Source of the DNA: Rothia sp035916755
GTDB taxonomy: Bacteria > Actinomycetota > Actinomycetes > Actinomycetales > Micrococcaceae
NCBI RefSeq assembly: GCF_035916755.1
Contig: NZ_JAYWIX010000009.1
Coordinates: forward strand, 1-64,000
Direction: 5' to 3'
DNA: 64,000 bases
The translations under genes were made by a program, and so were the position numbers. This document shows, in pieces, positions 63,801 to 64,000 of the stretch. The notes beneath the pieces are model-generated. The model had not been told where the DNA came from and ran no database searches. It worked only from the letters and a program-made list of their open reading frames with translations. Within the stretch, counting starts at the first letter, position 1; the number at the start of each line of letters is the position of its first letter.

Positions 63801-64000
63801 CCGCCAGCCCCACCACTCCACACCCGCGGTGAGCAGGCCAATAGCCAGCACCAGCAGGGCCCCGCCGTCACGGCGTTCATGCAGTTCGATATCGGTGCGG
63901 AGCTCGCCCATACGGCGCACGGCACCGCCCACGGTAAAAGCCAGAGACTGCCAGGCTCCCACCAGGGCGCGCACAAAGGCGTTGCTCTCCTGAGGGGGTG
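60858..64000 (-). CDS. ftsK: DNA translocase FtsK (N-terminus beyond the window)
   Basis: FtsK pumps chromosome termini through the septum. About 1047 codons are visible and the frame stays open to the right edge, so the true start is probably outside; an internal GTG at 63974 has no well-placed ribosome binding site. Four or five membrane helices (within residues ~40-200) precede a long Ala/Pro/Glu-rich linker. The motor has Walker A VAGATGAGKSSFVNS and RIIVDPKR-type LIMVDPKRVELTAYEGIPHL. The C-terminal gamma winged helix (NTQFGSTSMLQRKLRVGFAK) reads KOPS sites. Confidence 0.95.
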   Translation of the reverse strand, partial: PPQESNAFVRALVGAWQSLAFTVGGAVRRMGELRTDIELHERRDGGALLVLAIGLLTAGVEWWGWRANPANLSWYEWPLHLWHIAVGGLFGQGSLLIPILCLIFAIRIFRHPLQVRANNRIAIGFTIMTVSASMMGAKVAGYPSFSSSFDEFWGGGGTVGVLIGTPASRIVGGVNVLEWLVIALVFLAGLLVATDTPLRQIWPKVVHIFGLLLGEKPHGSVADAGRPSRASRTQDDTETRVLDGEHDRSYLYEDAPAPAPRRRGGLLNWLGFGPREEKDRRLDRYEADEAYQTAVIEDGYDAEPETARVEQVPAAPRRAAQNAARPVEAFDVEAPRKQTRKEKKAAAKAAKKQGELFDQGLWESEDELAASYAEQERSDAPAQRLDQARQAAADHGYSPEPVETDRDDFEPETAAPQPVSRPAAAPAAASAPASAPAVPRPGKGSASAASLGTALTGAAAAGAASAGATGAAAPARPAVERPAAEHASARLQNNTVAERTEQPRGELVVESSTGSYTLPTESMLEAGPPAKESSEANEQVVDALTNVLQQFNVDAEVTGFSRGPTVTRYEIELGPGTKVERVTALSKNIAYAVASADVRILSPIPGKSAIGIEIPNTDREIVVLGDVLRSAKAHATDHPMVMGVGKDVEGGFVIANLAKMPHMLVAGATGAGKSSFVNSMITSILMRSTPDQVRLIMVDPKRVELTAYEGIPHLITPIITNPKKAAEALQWVVREMDARYDDLAHYGYKHVDDFNKAVKAGKIQPEPGSKRQIKAYPYLLVIVDELADLMMVAPRDVEESIVRITQLARAAGIHLVLATQRPSVDVVTGLIKANVPSRMAFATSSVTDSRVVLDQPGAEKLIGQGDALFLPMGASKPMRVQGAWVGESEIHEVVEHVKKQAPAVYRDDVIAAAPSKKIDDDIGDDLDDLLRAAELVVNTQFGSTSMLQRKLRVGFAKAGRLMDLLESREVVGPSEGSKARDVLVQPDDLPAVLAKIRGEEPPAPVDSDPYGGDPVAQMNDGVPQAVDYYDEADDPDSEDAWNLTGR

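Overview
The window looks like a chromosomal segment of a Micrococcaceae actinobacterium, most likely Rothia. The base composition is moderately high G+C, near 60 percent by eye. The neighbourhoods are actinobacterial: argCJBDFR, hisC-hisB-hisH-priA, lexA/dinG/hflX, dapF-miaA-miaB, and recX-recA-DUF3046-clgR-cinA-pgsA-ftsK. GTG and TTG starts are frequent. The species is inferred, not proven. Nearly everything is housekeeping; the accessory material is mostly in one short stretch at about 33-37 kb.

Layout. 1-5.8 kb: 23S and 16S rRNA on the minus strand with no tRNA in the spacer, and a leader with candidate tandem promoters and boxA-like elements (5S lies beyond the left edge). 5.9-13.8 kb, minus: tyrS, a HelD-like ATPase, a YefM/YoeB toxin-antitoxin pair, apt, argH and argG. 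14-16.8 kb, plus: a membrane protein with an Asp-rich tail (frameshifted here) overlapping a sensor kinase gene, then an OmpR-type regulator. 17.1-19.2 kb: an acyl-CoA ligase and an ankyrin protein. 19.3-25.4 kb, minus: argCJBDFR with ARG boxes before argC and argF. 25.6-32.9 kb, minus: three unrecognised membrane proteins, pheST, a MutT-type NUDIX enzyme and a SpoU methyltransferase. 33.1-37.1 kb is accessory: a lower-G+C Panacea-domain gene with an unrecognised partner, a collapsed type I restriction locus (hsdM 5' end joined to hsdR 3' end), a nitroreductase, a short Phd-like antitoxin and a frameshifted GNAT gene. 37.2-39.1 kb, minus: infC-rpmI-rplT, where infC starts at ATT and has a leader with an internal terminator. 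39.1-43.9 kb: DUF1844 (+), then sseB-like, priA, a 56-residue membrane protein, hisH, hisB and hisC (-). 44-49.2 kb: an SOS-type LysM protein divergent from lexA, then dinG-like and hflX. 49.3-53.7 kb: an RsmC-like methyltransferase (+), an internally deleted methyltransferase remnant, dapF, miaA and miaB (-). 53.8-56.2 kb, plus: an APH-like kinase and an aromatic amino acid permease. 56.2-64 kb, minus: recX, recA, DUF3046, a ClgR-like regulator, cinA, pgsA and ftsK, which runs off the right edge.

How the genes work together. ArgC, J, B, D, F, G and H cover arginine synthesis from N-acetylglutamyl phosphate onward, and ARG boxes sit on the argC, argF and argG promoters. LexA, the LysM protein, the DinG-like helicase, RecA and RecX form an SOS module with LexA-type boxes before lexA/LysM and recA. 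MiaA and MiaB act in sequence on tRNA A37. RplT, RpmI, InfC, PheST, TyrS and the rRNA operon are translation functions.

The strongest candidates for something undescribed are the Panacea gene with its unknown partner (33134-34252) and the Asp-tail protein/kinase overlap (14042-14540). A third is an octamer, GCGGACGC, that recurs about 30 times and forms perfect inverted pairs inside a terminator.
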